Shown here piece after piece: positions 33,746 through 42,800 of a DNA stretch of 64,000 nucleotides. Origin of the DNA: Pseudanabaena galeata CCNP1313 (lineage in GTDB: Bacteria > Cyanobacteriota > Cyanobacteriia > Pseudanabaenales > Pseudanabaenaceae); the NCBI RefSeq assembly GCF_029910235.1, contig NZ_CP112874.1:2728001-2792000 (forward strand). Direction: 5' to 3'. The notes below the pieces were generated by a model. That model was not told where the DNA came from, made no database searches, and saw nothing but the letters and a program-made list of their open reading frames with translations. Position 1 is the first letter of the stretch. Each line of letters begins with the position of its first letter. The position numbers and the translations under genes were made by a program.

Positions 33746-34429
33746 TTAAAGCAATCCCCGCTTTTTCAGTTTTGCCAATGCATCAGCCGCAGCTTCTTTT
33801 TCTGCATCTTTCTTGTTACGACCTTTGCCTTCACCATAGATTTTGCCATTGACATAGACTTTAGCTAGGAATTCGGGAGCATGAGACATTCCGCCAATCT
33901 GCTCAGTTTCGTACTTGGGAGGAGTTGTCGCTCCATTTGCCTGCACGAATTCTTGAAGTTTATTTTTGGAATCTATACTGGAGCGAACAACCATGACATC
34001 TTTTGGTACAGAGTCAAATAGTTGTTCTATTAGAGGACGAAGTACATCAATATTCCGTTGATTATCCAAATAGTAAGCACCAACAACTGCTTCAAATGTA
34101 CTACTCAGAATATTAGGATTGGTATAACCACCTTCTCTTTTTGCGCCTTCTCCCAAACGGATTCTAAAATCTAGTCCAACTTCAGTCGCAAATCGAGCAA
34201 GTTGTTTTTCATCCACAAGAGCAGAACGTCTTCGAGTCATTTCATCTTCTGCCATTTCAGGATTTTGTTCATATAGGTATTCGCCACTAATAAAATTGAG
34301 AATGGCATCACCAAGAAATTCTAATCTTTCATTATGTCCAGATTCATCAAAGTTTTCATTAACAAAAGAGCGATGAGTAAGCGCACGACGAAGTAATTTT
34401 TCGTCATTAAAAATCAAAAGTTTATGCAT
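33746..34429 (-). CDS. rnc: Ribonuclease III
   Basis: A 227-residue double-strand RNase. The signature HNERLEFLGDAIL (residues 32-44) holds catalytic acidic residues, and STFEAVVGAYYLD holds the second set. The dsRNA-binding domain fills the C-terminus (NKLQEFVQANGATTPPKYET to KDAEKEAAADALAKL). It processes rRNA precursors and structured RNAs; in this genome, transcripts of the many long hairpins could be substrates (inference). Cyanobacteria often encode more than one RNase III; this is the full-length type. ATG 34429 is the start. Confidence 0.95.
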   Translation of the reverse strand: MHKLLIFNDEKLLRRALTHRSFVNENFDESGHNERLEFLGDAILNFISGEYLYEQNPEMAEDEMTRRRSALVDEKQLARFATEVGLDFRIRLGEGAKREGGYTNPNILSSTFEAVVGAYYLDNQRNIDVLRPLIEQLFDSVPKDVMVVRSSIDSKNKLQEFVQANGATTPPKYETEQIGGMSHAPEFLAKVYVNGKIYGEGKGRNKKDAEKEAAADALAKLKKRGLL

Positions 34430-34514
34430 TTTTATTGAGTTTATTTGTTAGAAATATAATTGTTTAAATCAACTAAAACCTAAATATAAAATCTAGGTTT
34501 TAGTTACACAAAAG

Positions 34515-34787
34515 TTATTTGCCAGAGTTGTTCAAAGACGAACTTTTGTACCTTTGCTCAGGTGGAAATAAGCTGTTACCGCGTGAGATATTACATTTGC
34601 GGCAAGTAAGGCGTAAATTTTCTGGATTGTTTGATCCACCTTTACTTGAAGGACGCAAGTGATCAAGGGTAAGTTGCTCAAATGGGAAATCTTGCCGACA
34701 CCAGAAACAAGACAGACCAAAGCCCCAATCATTTGCAAGTAGATGTTTTCTGGCATTTTTTTGTTTTTTGCTCATTTGCTTAGGCAT
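34515..34787 (-). CDS. HNH endonuclease-family protein
   Basis: A 90-residue HNH protein. Zinc pairs C27-x2-C30 and C62-x2-C65 surround LDHLRPSSKGGSNNPENLRL with D42-H43 and the Asn of NPENL, the full ββα-metal core. Such small HNH genes occur near mobile elements, in phages and as stand-alone nickases; the role here is unknown. It lies 85 bp upstream of rnc on the same strand. Confidence 0.85.
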   Translation of the reverse strand: MPKQMSKKQKNARKHLLANDWGFGLSCFWCRQDFPFEQLTLDHLRPSSKGGSNNPENLRLTCRKCNISRGNSLFPPEQRYKSSSLNNSGK

Positions 34788-35090
34788 TTCAAAGAACTCC
34801 GTTAAATAGTGGTTTAACAGACTTGAAATATCAAATTGTCAAATATACAGAAATTTCACTTTTGGATAGCGCATTTCCTTAGAATAATTGACTGTAAACG
34901 TCTTAAGCATAATACCTATGTCCCTCAGTTCAGTGCATACTTCAGTATGTTGAACCAGTACCTTTGCTAGAAGTACAATGTCTGCTCTACAATCAGTGCT
35001 GAGTCAAAATAATGAGGCTGCACAAAACTGAGAAACTTAGGTGTTATGTATAAGACGAAAATCAAATAGTTGATATTTGTTTGTCTTAAA
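34788..35090. other. Gene-free spacer left of the IS element
   Basis: About 300 bp, A/T-rich, no supported open frame or hairpin. The last seven bases, TCTTAAA (35084-35090), are the left target duplication of the insertion sequence. Confidence 0.55.
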
Positions 35091-36268
35091 CCAGAAGTGT
35101 TGAATGATAGAAAAAAGCTAGAAAAACACGCTTCTAATTTGATAAATTAGAAGCGTCAAAACAAAAAATAATGTTAACAATGTTATCTAACTTCCCTAAG
35201 ATTGTCAAACAACTACTCAAAAACTTGCCCCAAAACGATTATCCAAAGTTAAGTACATTTTTATTTGTATCTTGCTGGCTTAGTTATGTACTTGACCAAG
35301 GTCAAACAAGTATGAGAAGTCTATTCCAACGGTTGAATATGAGAGGAATTGATATAGACATATCAACATTTTCCAAAGCCAGTAAAACGAGATGTTCTAA
35401 TATTTTTTATAATTTGTTTGTAGATTTAAGAAGGCAGCTAAAGAAAGAGAAAAAATTAGGTAAAGAAGATTTAGTATTATTTCCTCTAGATTCAACCATA
35501 GTTACCCTAACTAGTAAACTAATGTGGAATCAAGGATATGGACAAGTAAAACTGTTCAGTGGCATCAATATTTGCAACAATGAACCTGATGGTATAGTGA
35601 TACATTTTGGTGCTGGACATGACAGTAAATATGGTGAACCAACAATAAGAGCAATACCAGAAAATGGAGTTGGGATAATGGATCGAGGTTTTGCTAAGCT
35701 TGAACGTATCAGGAATTTAATAAAATTAAAAGACCGCTATTTTGTAATTAGGGTGAAGAACAACATTAACCTAGAATTATTAGATAATGGTAATGCTATA
35801 TTAGGGACAGGTAAAGATAAAGTAGAAGTAAGATTAGTTATTTTTTCAGATTTAGAAACCCGTAGTGAATTTCGACTAGCAACAAACTTGTCAGAGACAG
35901 ACAATCAAACAGTAAGTAATGACGAAATTGCAGAGATATATAAAAAGCGATGGCAAATTGAACTGCTTTGGAAGTTCTTGAAAATGCATTTGAAGTTAGA
36001 TCGATTGATCACTAAAAATGTCAATGGTATTACTATTCAAATTTACACTTGCTTAATTGCTTATGTTTTACTAGAGCTAGTCAATATACCAAAAGAGTTT
36101 GGTTCAAAGATGTTAGATAAACTGCGATATTTACAAGCATTTATGTGTGAGAATATTAGCTACTTACATTGGTTTAGGAGGATAGTGATTTTAAGCTGAA
36201 ATCACTATTTTGATAGGTGTAGTGTATCCATTTTTGGTGTTTCTTCACTTTTGATTCAACACTTCTGG
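35091..36268 (+). mobile_element. Insertion sequence, IS4-type, complete
   Basis: 1178 bp with inverted ends CCAGAAGTGTTGAAT (35091-35105, complement at 36254-36268) and a 7-bp target duplication TCTTAAA (35084-35090 and 36269-36275). It encodes one intact transposase. Its base composition is more A/T-rich than neighbouring genes and it has no HIP1 site, consistent with recent arrival. Confidence 0.9.
35171..36199 (+). CDS. IS4-family transposase
   Basis: A 342-residue DDE transposase. Candidate catalytic residues are D107 (FPLDSTI), D171 (GIMDRGF) and E264 in IYKKRWQIELLWKFLK, the Y-(2)-R-(3)-E-(6)-K motif of the IS4 group. No frameshift or stop is present, so it should be active. ATG 35171 is preceded by poly-A rather than a clear Shine-Dalgarno. 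It occupies nearly the whole element. Confidence 0.93.
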   Translation: MLTMLSNFPKIVKQLLKNLPQNDYPKLSTFLFVSCWLSYVLDQGQTSMRSLFQRLNMRGIDIDISTFSKASKTRCSNIFYNLFVDLRRQLKKEKKLGKEDLVLFPLDSTIVTLTSKLMWNQGYGQVKLFSGINICNNEPDGIVIHFGAGHDSKYGEPTIRAIPENGVGIMDRGFAKLERIRNLIKLKDRYFVIRVKNNINLELLDNGNAILGTGKDKVEVRLVIFSDLETRSEFRLATNLSETDNQTVSNDEIAEIYKKRWQIELLWKFLKMHLKLDRLITKNVNGITIQIYTCLIAYVLLELVNIPKEFGSKMLDKLRYLQAFMCENISYLHWFRRIVILS

Positions 36269-36391
36269 TCTTAAACTATTTAACTACGACTAAATTTATT
36301 TGTCAATAGTCATTTGATAAATAAATTTACCGAATTATTATTTTATTATGATTCACTAATTTACAGCTTTTTAATGTGCTGGGCGATCTCA

Positions 36392-36811
36392 TTACTTTGA
36401 TACTGGATTAACCTCAAAGAATAACTCATGGCGATAGAAACAAACATTGAACTCAGTAAAAAAGTTCACATGTCCAAGAATTACAGGTGAATCGTTTGAT
36501 TGAGTCCAAGCAAAAGCGAATAAGGTGCTTGAGAAATTTCCAACAGTACCAGACAAAACTAAACCTTTTGCTTCACTGCGAGAAAGATTGTCACTTAATG
36601 GAATTATTACTGTTTGCTCTTCCCAAATTGCTCCTAACTATAAGCCAATATCATAAGGTAATACGTTTACACTTGCCCCAGTGTCCAATAAAGCCACCAC
36701 TTCTACAGATTGACTGCCATTAGTAAGCCGCAAAGGTAAATAGGGCATAACGACCGATCGCCCAGAGCTATCAACTTTCTCTGTAAAATTAAAACGCTCT
36801 CCATTAAGCAT
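36392..36811 (-). pseudogene. Retropepsin-like aspartic protease with in-frame TAG
   Basis: The frame encodes MLNGERFNFTEKVDSSGRSV and then VEVVALLDTGASVNVLPYDI, with the active-site D43 in LLDTGAS. A TAG at 36638-36640 interrupts codon 58, but the same frame continues for 81 codons (LGAIWEEQTVIIPLSDNLSR, SPVILGHVNFFTEFNVCFY) to TAA at 36392. Homologues are single proteins of about 140 residues, so one nonsense mutation has probably killed it; readthrough is possible. It overlaps the upstream small gene by 8 bp. Confidence 0.75.
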
Positions 36812-37061
36812 TTGCTTTTACCTTCGCATCTCTCAACAGATCTGACAATGCTGTGACCGCTTGAGTATCTGCTTGAGGCGACCATACGACTGCATGAGTT
36901 GAGGCTAATTGATTGAGTAGATTTTGTTCTGGATTAACCCGTGGTGTTTCCAAATTACAACCTTCTTCTTTAGCTACAGCCAGCAAAAGAAAATGGATTA
37001 ACCGTAGTTTATCCTCATGGGTTAATTGGCTAACAGTTGGTAAAAGCTCAGTGAGAGGCAT
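36804..37061 (-). CDS. Small helical protein, partner of the retropepsin-like gene
   Basis: An 85-residue protein: MPLTELLPTVSQLTHEDKLR then LIHFLLLAVAKEEG, a short helical N-terminus of a kind I associate with small cyanobacterial genes preceding retropepsin-like or toxin genes. The C-terminal half is not recognised. It overlaps the protease pseudogene by 8 bp, so the two were translated together. It may be antitoxin-like; function is not established. Confidence 0.6.
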   Translation of the reverse strand: MPLTELLPTVSQLTHEDKLRLIHFLLLAVAKEEGCNLETPRVNPEQNLLNQLASTHAVVWSPQADTQAVTALSDLLRDAKVKANA

Positions 37062-37338
37062 AATTACGAGTAGGTTAGGTTGATCTTAGATAATGCTGGT
37101 GATTGTTTCTGTGTTTTACCTAAGTTATTTAGATTGTACGATATCTAGCCAAGCGATCGCTATGCACGAAGACCTGACGCTCTATAACATCCAAAGATTG
37201 TCCTAATTACAAGATTGCGATCGCCGAAAGCTTGCATATAGCGGTTTTCAAATGAGCGTGGTGCGAGCGTCACATTCGTAAAACCAGCCAAAGAAGTGCG
37301 ATCGCTTTGGTCAGTATTTTATAATTGCCAATTCATGA

Positions 37339-38970
37339 TCATGAATTTTCCTGAAAAGTAAAATGGAAACTTGTACCTATAGAACAGGATAAATCTAAAT
37401 TAGCTCTCAATTGTTGTGCTAAAATCCTCACTAACCTGAGTCCAAGAGAAGTAGTTCCATTAAAGTCAACATTTTTAGGGATTCCTATACCATTATCTCG
37501 AATCACCAAATGTAAATTGCGCGATTCAGTAGATTCGTATAAACTCACCTCAATCACCCCTGTCATACTATTTGGGAATGCGTACTTGAACGCATTCGTC
37601 AATAACTCATTGACGATTAATCCCATCGAAATTGCTGTATCAATATTAAGTAAAGTTGGCTTAAGATCTAGCTTTAATTCAACTTGGCTAGCATTAAAAC
37701 TTGTAGAACTATAAAGATTGACAACTAAACGTTGGAGATATTCACAAAAATCAACCTTGTCCACATCCTGAGATTGATATAACTGCTCATGAATCAGGGA
37801 CATTGTATGAATCCGCCGTTGACTGTCTGAAATTGCTTTTAGAGCTTCAGTGTCACTAATATAGCGAGCTTGCATTGACAGTAAACTATCAACTACGCTC
37901 AGATTATTTTTAACTCGATGGTGAACTTCTCTTAATAAAACCTCTTTCTCGGCGAGTGAAGAATGGAGCTTAGTTTCTGCTTCTTTCAGTTCTGTAATAT
38001 CAGAGGCTGCTCCAATTATTTGCTTAACCGTGCCATCAGAATTCCGTAAAAATACGGTTTCTTGGCTGTAAAACCATTTCCATCTACCATGAACATCGCG
38101 CATCCGATATTCCACAAAGAATAAATCTTCTGATTTTTGATAGCGTACATGATCATGGTGTTCCCTTACTTTCACGAAGTCATCAGGATGCACGATGTTT
38201 TGCAGCATAGACTCGCCCATAGACTGAATCTCTGATAAGGAGTAGCCAAGAATATGAGTAATTGCCTGATTGCAATAAATATTCTGTTTTTCTTCTACAT
38301 CATAAATATAGAGAATATTTGGAATTGTATCGTTAATTCGTTGTATAAACTGCTGGCTCTCTTTAAGAGCTTGTTCTGCTTGCTTGCGAGTTAGCGCGAT
38401 CGCAATATAAGTAACTATTGTCTGTGTTAATTGGACTTCTTCTTCAGTGAACTGTCTGGGTGCATCAAAATACGCGGCAATATCACCTAAATGCCTATGT
38501 TCGTAATCTAATGGAAATACGGCGATCGCGCCAATACCCTCGTCTTGACAGATACTCTGTAATTTGCGATCGCTAGGCAGGATCGCGCAGTAAGGAAAAA
38601 ACCGAAATCTTGATTCGACTTGATGCGATGCATCTTCAAAAAAAACCTCGATCGCTTGTTTGTATGTTTGGCTAAGCCCTATGGATTCTTGATAAGTTAA
38701 ATTATGATGAGAATTCGTGATGATCACCGCAGCTCTTGAAGTTCGTAGTGCATGACAGATTCCATTTAAGGCAACCTGATAAATTTCATTAACTGTTTGA
38801 GCTGCATTCAAAGCCGATACAAAGTCGTACATTAGCCTTAATCGATTAAGCTGCAAATTCAAACGATCTTCAGTTTTTTGTTGATCGGCAATTGTTTGTA
38901 CTAATTGAAAGTTAACTTCTTTTAGTTCTGTTTTGAATCTAGCCACAGGTTTCACCTCCGACGATCGCAT
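37339..38970 (-). CDS. GAF-PAS sensor histidine kinase (HisKA_2 type)
   Basis: A 543-residue soluble kinase. An N-terminal coiled coil leads to a GAF domain (about 50-195), a PAS/PAC pair (about 205-330, with GRWKWFYSQETVFLRNSDGTVKQIIGAASDITE in PAC), the HisKA_2 phosphoacceptor region (LREVHHRVKNNLSVVDSLLSMQ) and HATPase (NELLTNAFKYAFP, IRDNGIGIP). No membrane helix, so it senses a cytoplasmic signal or light-bound cofactor; no bilin Cys is evident. ATG 38970 lies inside the end of tldD (32-bp overlap). No response regulator is adjacent. Confidence 0.88.
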   Translation of the reverse strand: MRSSEVKPVARFKTELKEVNFQLVQTIADQQKTEDRLNLQLNRLRLMYDFVSALNAAQTVNEIYQVALNGICHALRTSRAAVIITNSHHNLTYQESIGLSQTYKQAIEVFFEDASHQVESRFRFFPYCAILPSDRKLQSICQDEGIGAIAVFPLDYEHRHLGDIAAYFDAPRQFTEEEVQLTQTIVTYIAIALTRKQAEQALKESQQFIQRINDTIPNILYIYDVEEKQNIYCNQAITHILGYSLSEIQSMGESMLQNIVHPDDFVKVREHHDHVRYQKSEDLFFVEYRMRDVHGRWKWFYSQETVFLRNSDGTVKQIIGAASDITELKEAETKLHSSLAEKEVLLREVHHRVKNNLSVVDSLLSMQARYISDTEALKAISDSQRRIHTMSLIHEQLYQSQDVDKVDFCEYLQRLVVNLYSSTSFNASQVELKLDLKPTLLNIDTAISMGLIVNELLTNAFKYAFPNSMTGVIEVSLYESTESRNLHLVIRDNGIGIPKNVDFNGTTSLGLRLVRILAQQLRANLDLSCSIGTSFHFTFQENS

Positions 38971-40327
38971 TCTTAATTCTTAAGCTTGGCGAACCACAAC
39001 CAACTGCTAGCCCACTTTGTCCGCCTTTTCCGCAACCGCCCGACTCATCCCACAGAAAGTCATTGCCGATCGCCTCAATGTCCTGTAACGTCTCAAAGGC
39101 ATTTCCTGAAAGAGTTACATCCTTGACAGGCTCAGCGATTTTGCCATTGCGAATCATCCATGCTTCCCCTGCGGTAAAGGTAAACATCTCGCCATTGGTC
39201 ATGCCGCCTTGCCAGTTTTTGGCATACACACCCACAGGAATATCATTAAATAAGTCCGCCACAGGGGTTTTGCCACGACCAATCCAAGTATTAGTCATCC
39301 TCACTATGGGCGGATAGTGATAATCCAAACATCTAGCGTTTCCAGTTACTTGCTCACCCAACTTTCCTGCTGTCTCCCGCGAATGCAACCTACCAACTAA
39401 TACACCATCGGCGATTAATTGAGTTGTTGTCGCAGGCACACCTTCATCATCATAAAGATAACTACCCCGATGCTCAGCCACTGCTGCACCATCAAAAATT
39501 TGTAAGTCTTTCGAGCCAAATCTTCTACCAATGCTCATCGTTTCTAACATATCGGGATTTTCGTAGAGCATATCTGCTTCTGAGAGATGTCCAAATGCTT
39601 CATGCACAAACAACCCTGCCAAAATTGGATCGATTACTACTGTATAAGTATTGCCTTGTACCGTCGGTAAGCCTAGGGCTGCAACAGCGCGTTGAGATGC
39701 ACCAATCACCTGCTGTTCCAAATTTAGCAAATCCGCATAAGCACGCCTTGAGCCAAAGGTTTCTCTACCAGTTTGGACAGTATCACCATCTCTCGCGATC
39801 GCCGAACATCTTAACTCCCAATCAGCCCATTCCTGCTCGATCATTGCACCTTCTGATGTGGCAAATATCATTTGCTGTGTGCAGTCGCCATAGCGGACAG
39901 AGGTGCTAACTACCCGATCAGAAACCGATCGCAAAATATCTGTGTAGTGAGCGCATAAATTCTTTTTATCAATAAGTGCTATCTGATGGGGATTTTCCTG
40001 AATCAGTGATACTTTTGCTTGCACAGGTTCTACATCAGCTAAAACAGTTTCTTCATTACCCACCCATTTGGCGGCGGCGATCGCCTCTTGAAGTTTAGCT
40101 TCCAAATTATCCAAATTATTAAAACTCGCAAATCCCCAACCACCTCGATGGCAAGCTCTCACCTGTCCACCAATCGAGATACCCGTACTCAGAGTTTCAA
40201 CTCTGCCACTGCGTAAAAAGATATCTGCTCCCTGCGATCGCTCTAGCCGAATCGCAAAAAAATCGACATGTGGTTTATATTTCTGCACTAAGCTCGAAAT
40301 TTGATCTTTAACTTGCCATATGTCCAT
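38939..40327 (-). CDS. tldD: TldD catalytic metalloprotease subunit
   Basis: A 462-residue TldD with the metal site HEAFGH (H242, E243, H247) and a probable third ligand in the C-terminal Cys/Gly-rich end (GGCGKGGQSGLAVGCG). It forms the active protease with TldE/PmbA (903-2258). SFGRRFG-type YENPDMLETMSIGRRFGSKD, and YLYDDEGVPATTTQLI are family blocks. It overlaps the kinase gene by 32 bp downstream. ATG 40327 follows a weak upstream signal. Confidence 0.95.
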   Translation of the reverse strand: MDIWQVKDQISSLVQKYKPHVDFFAIRLERSQGADIFLRSGRVETLSTGISIGGQVRACHRGGWGFASFNNLDNLEAKLQEAIAAAKWVGNEETVLADVEPVQAKVSLIQENPHQIALIDKKNLCAHYTDILRSVSDRVVSTSVRYGDCTQQMIFATSEGAMIEQEWADWELRCSAIARDGDTVQTGRETFGSRRAYADLLNLEQQVIGASQRAVAALGLPTVQGNTYTVVIDPILAGLFVHEAFGHLSEADMLYENPDMLETMSIGRRFGSKDLQIFDGAAVAEHRGSYLYDDEGVPATTTQLIADGVLVGRLHSRETAGKLGEQVTGNARCLDYHYPPIVRMTNTWIGRGKTPVADLFNDIPVGVYAKNWQGGMTNGEMFTFTAGEAWMIRNGKIAEPVKDVTLSGNAFETLQDIEAIGNDFLWDESGGCGKGGQSGLAVGCGSPSLRIKNAIVGGETCG

Positions 40328-40642
40328 ATATAAAGCTCACAGAAATGCCCTTGATGCATCTTACTGGAAATTATCACAATAAAAATATCATTTTAGTGGA
40401 TAAATAATAGTTTCTACAGAAATATTCATTATTTTTGTCGGAGCCTAAAACCCAAATATGGTGGGGCGGCGCTTTGCACCGCCCCACCATATTTGGGTTT
40501 TAATTGGTTCTAACACAAGTGGCGATGAAAACCCTGAAATTGATTTCACGATAAGAATTGCAGAAATCAAAAAATGTAAATTGCCAACTGAGTACTTATG
40601 TGATATATATCTTAGCCTAAATTCCCTTAATGAATTGCACCT
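40328..40642. repeat. Gap with a 23-bp perfect palindrome and an open frame tail
   Basis: Stem 40447-40469 with 40479-40501 (arm AAAACCCAAATATGGTGGGG then CGG). An open frame leaves the palindrome and ends at 40646 in ATGA overlap with the next gene; its last 42 codons (SGDENPEIDFTIRIAEIKKC onward) look protein-like but have no start outside the palindrome. Confidence 0.5.
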
Positions 40643-41194
40643 ATGAATGCCACCGTAAATGCCATCGCGAATCCCTCCGAAAACATGACAGCCAATCTTC
40701 AGAAGGAAATCAATTTACTTAAGGTTGACTTAGAACAAAAGGATTTGCTAGTCCAACAGCTTTCTGAAGAGCTTTTTCGTCTGGTCAAAGGAAATACTGC
40801 CTTTCTGCCCAATGCTGAGGTGCATGAGCAGCATTCAGAAGAAATGCGTTGTTTGGCAGAAAAACTAGCGCTAGTCGAAAATCAATTAGCCTTGTCACAA
40901 GCACTCATCCAAGATCGCGATCGCGAAGCTTTAGAATTGCGTCACACTATCCAAGAAATGAGCGATCGCAATCGGATGCTTGAGCAAGTTGTACAGGAGT
41001 TGCCAAATATTTATCGGGCTAAGTTTGCTGAGCGGATTGTTCCCATCAAACAAAAGATTGAAGCTCTCCAAAAAGAAAATCGCCAATTGCATATTGAGCT
41101 ACAAAGCCTGAGTTTCCGCCTTTCAGGTCGTACACGTCGTCCTACCACTCAACAACGCCTTGAGCTACCCAGAGTTATGCCTGCCTTGGGTTAA
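40643..41194 (+). CDS. Coiled-coil hypothetical protein
   Basis: A 183-residue protein that is mostly predicted coiled coil: heptad-rich LQKEINLLKVDLEQKDLLVQ and EKLALVENQLALSQALIQDR, then IKQKIEALQKENRQLHIELQ before a basic tail (SGRTRRPTTQQ). I do not recognise a named family. No signal or membrane segment. Its ATG overlaps the stop of a short upstream frame by ATGA, which may reflect lost coupling. A strong hairpin pair follows. Confidence 0.7.
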   Translation: MNATVNAIANPSENMTANLQKEINLLKVDLEQKDLLVQQLSEELFRLVKGNTAFLPNAEVHEQHSEEMRCLAEKLALVENQLALSQALIQDRDREALELRHTIQEMSDRNRMLEQVVQELPNIYRAKFAERIVPIKQKIEALQKENRQLHIELQSLSFRLSGRTRRPTTQQRLELPRVMPALG

Positions 41195-41202
41195 TTTCAA
41201 AC

Positions 41203-41355
41203 TGTCTCCTAGAAAGGGTTCGCGGCGCGAACCCTTTCTAGGAGACAAAACAGTAAAAGCCTCGCTTTGCGAGGCTTTTACTGTTTTGTCTTTTAAAATT
41301 TTGTAGATTATTCCGAACTCACGTTAACTAAAGGCGGCGCAAAGCGCCGCCTTTA
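41203..41355. terminator. Three hairpins and a family B half-end between convergent genes
   Basis: Perfect stems at 41203-41247 (21 bp), 41244-41290 (22 bp, T-rich flank) and 41329-41355 (12 bp, GGCGGCGC core). CCGAACTCACGTTAAC at 41313-41328 matches one end of family B with no partner. The last hairpin overlaps the stop codon of the O-antigen ligase-like gene. Confidence 0.65.
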
Positions 41356-42618
41356 CTTGTTATGTCTGGTTAAGGCATACATCCCACCTAGCAAAAGCCA
41401 TAACACCATACTCAGACGTGGTTCATAGAGTACTAAATCTAACCAACCTGACATCAAAAAGAGCATCACCCCAATCGTAACTACGACGATCATTCCTTCT
41501 GAGTCTTTGATTAGTGCTGATTTAAGTGATGTCCAGATTGTCCAGCCGATGATGCAGATAAATCCTAGCAGCGCAGGAATTCCTGCACCAACAGCGATCG
41601 CCAAAAACAAATTATGCTCATGGGGTAACCCGCGCAAGTCGTAGCCCATAGACTGCGCCACAAGTGGAAAATTGCGTAGCCCCCAACCCTGAATTGGATG
41701 CTGAGAAATCAGAGAAAGCGCAAATTGCCATACATTCAGGCGATCGGCTGTGGAAGCATACGCGCCTAAACTTGGATCAACTGTACTAGCTAAGCGATTG
41801 ACAAATCCTTCTGGTAATAGCGATCGCACAGCTTCACCACCTAAACCAAATTTCTGTCCAAATACACCCCATGTAATCACAAGCGAGATAATTCCAAATC
41901 CTGCTACTAGCAGCCATTGACGGTAATACATTGCTAACGCTACAGCACCTAATATGGCGAGTCCCCAAGCATTGCGTGAACCAGTCAGAATTAGCACACA
42001 GGTTCCTAATGCAAGGGCTATAGCCGCGATAGCTTGTTGAGATTTGGAGATACTTTTAACTTTGCCAAGGGCAAAATGTAAGGCGATCGGGAGGATCATT
42101 AACAAGTAAGCAGCCGTTTCATTGAAATGACCAAAAAATGACTGGATGCGGCGATCGGGACTAAATCCCATCGGAATCGGATAGCTATCAAAAATCACCT
42201 TTGGGAATATCCAATCGGGGCGATCGATAACTGCCTGTAAAACGCCAAAACCACTCACCATTAGGGAACTCAGTACCAGTAACCATAGAAAATGAATAAG
42301 CTGAGTTGGGGTACGAATTATATAGCTAGTAATGGCAGTCAAGAAAAAATATGGTAAGAAATTCGCTAATCCACCTGCGGCTGTGGGGATATTGAAAGCG
42401 ATGATAGTGGTGAAAATCATCCATAACGACAGCCCGAAATAAGCTTGATTAACTGGTGTGGCGATCGCTTTCCATCCATAGCGAAACAGAACTCTCAAAG
42501 CCAGTAATGAAGCAAAAACTGGCATAAAAACATTGCTAATCACCATAAAAATAGCAACGCTTTGTAGCCAATTCCACTCTAAACTCAATTCATCGTCTTC
42601 AGTCGTTTTCCAGAGCAT
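41353..42618 (-). CDS. O-antigen ligase-like polytopic membrane protein
   Basis: A 421-residue protein with about ten membrane helices. The O-antigen ligase/polymerase (Wzy_C) region carries GSRNAWG, then a long periplasmic loop (QKFGLGGEAVRSLLPEGFVNRLASTVD to SQHPIQGWGLRNFP) and GLPHEHNLFLAIAVGAGIPALLG, in which the His of PHEHN is typical. It would join or polymerise surface polysaccharide at the plasma membrane. Cyanobacterial IctB is in the same superfamily, so the name is provisional. No sugar genes are adjacent. Confidence 0.82.
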   Translation of the reverse strand: MLWKTTEDDELSLEWNWLQSVAIFMVISNVFMPVFASLLALRVLFRYGWKAIATPVNQAYFGLSLWMIFTTIIAFNIPTAAGGLANFLPYFFLTAITSYIIRTPTQLIHFLWLLVLSSLMVSGFGVLQAVIDRPDWIFPKVIFDSYPIPMGFSPDRRIQSFFGHFNETAAYLLMILPIALHFALGKVKSISKSQQAIAAIALALGTCVLILTGSRNAWGLAILGAVALAMYYRQWLLVAGFGIISLVITWGVFGQKFGLGGEAVRSLLPEGFVNRLASTVDPSLGAYASTADRLNVWQFALSLISQHPIQGWGLRNFPLVAQSMGYDLRGLPHEHNLFLAIAVGAGIPALLGFICIIGWTIWTSLKSALIKDSEGMIVVVTIGVMLFLMSGWLDLVLYEPRLSMVLWLLLGGMYALTRHNK

Positions 42619-42642
42619 CCATTCACCTTACAGATTATGTAA

Positions 42643-42793
42643 CTTACGTTACGTGGAAATTTCTAAGACCCTCACCCCTAGCCCCTCTCCCAAAGGGCGA
42701 GGGGAACAAGAATTTTCTGGATTTTGCTCTCCCTCTCCTCTCTGGGAGAGGGGGCTGGGGGGTGAGGGCAATTTTCATTCCACGTAACATCAG
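42643..42793. mobile_element. Family A element, copy 4, with G/C-run cargo
   Basis: Ends CTTACGTTACGTGGAA and TTCCACGTAACATCAG with an 8-bp duplication TTATGTAA (42635-42642 and 42794-42801). The interior is unrelated to copies 1-3: CCCTCACCCCTAGCCCCTC to GGGGCTGGGGGGTGAGGG, the cargo also found at 7885-7978. Confidence 0.8.
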
Positions 42794-42800
42794 TTATGTA

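Noticed and set aside
36487-36723. 78-codon + strand gene
   Set aside because: It lies antisense to the retropepsin-like gene, whose reading frame is clearly conserved.
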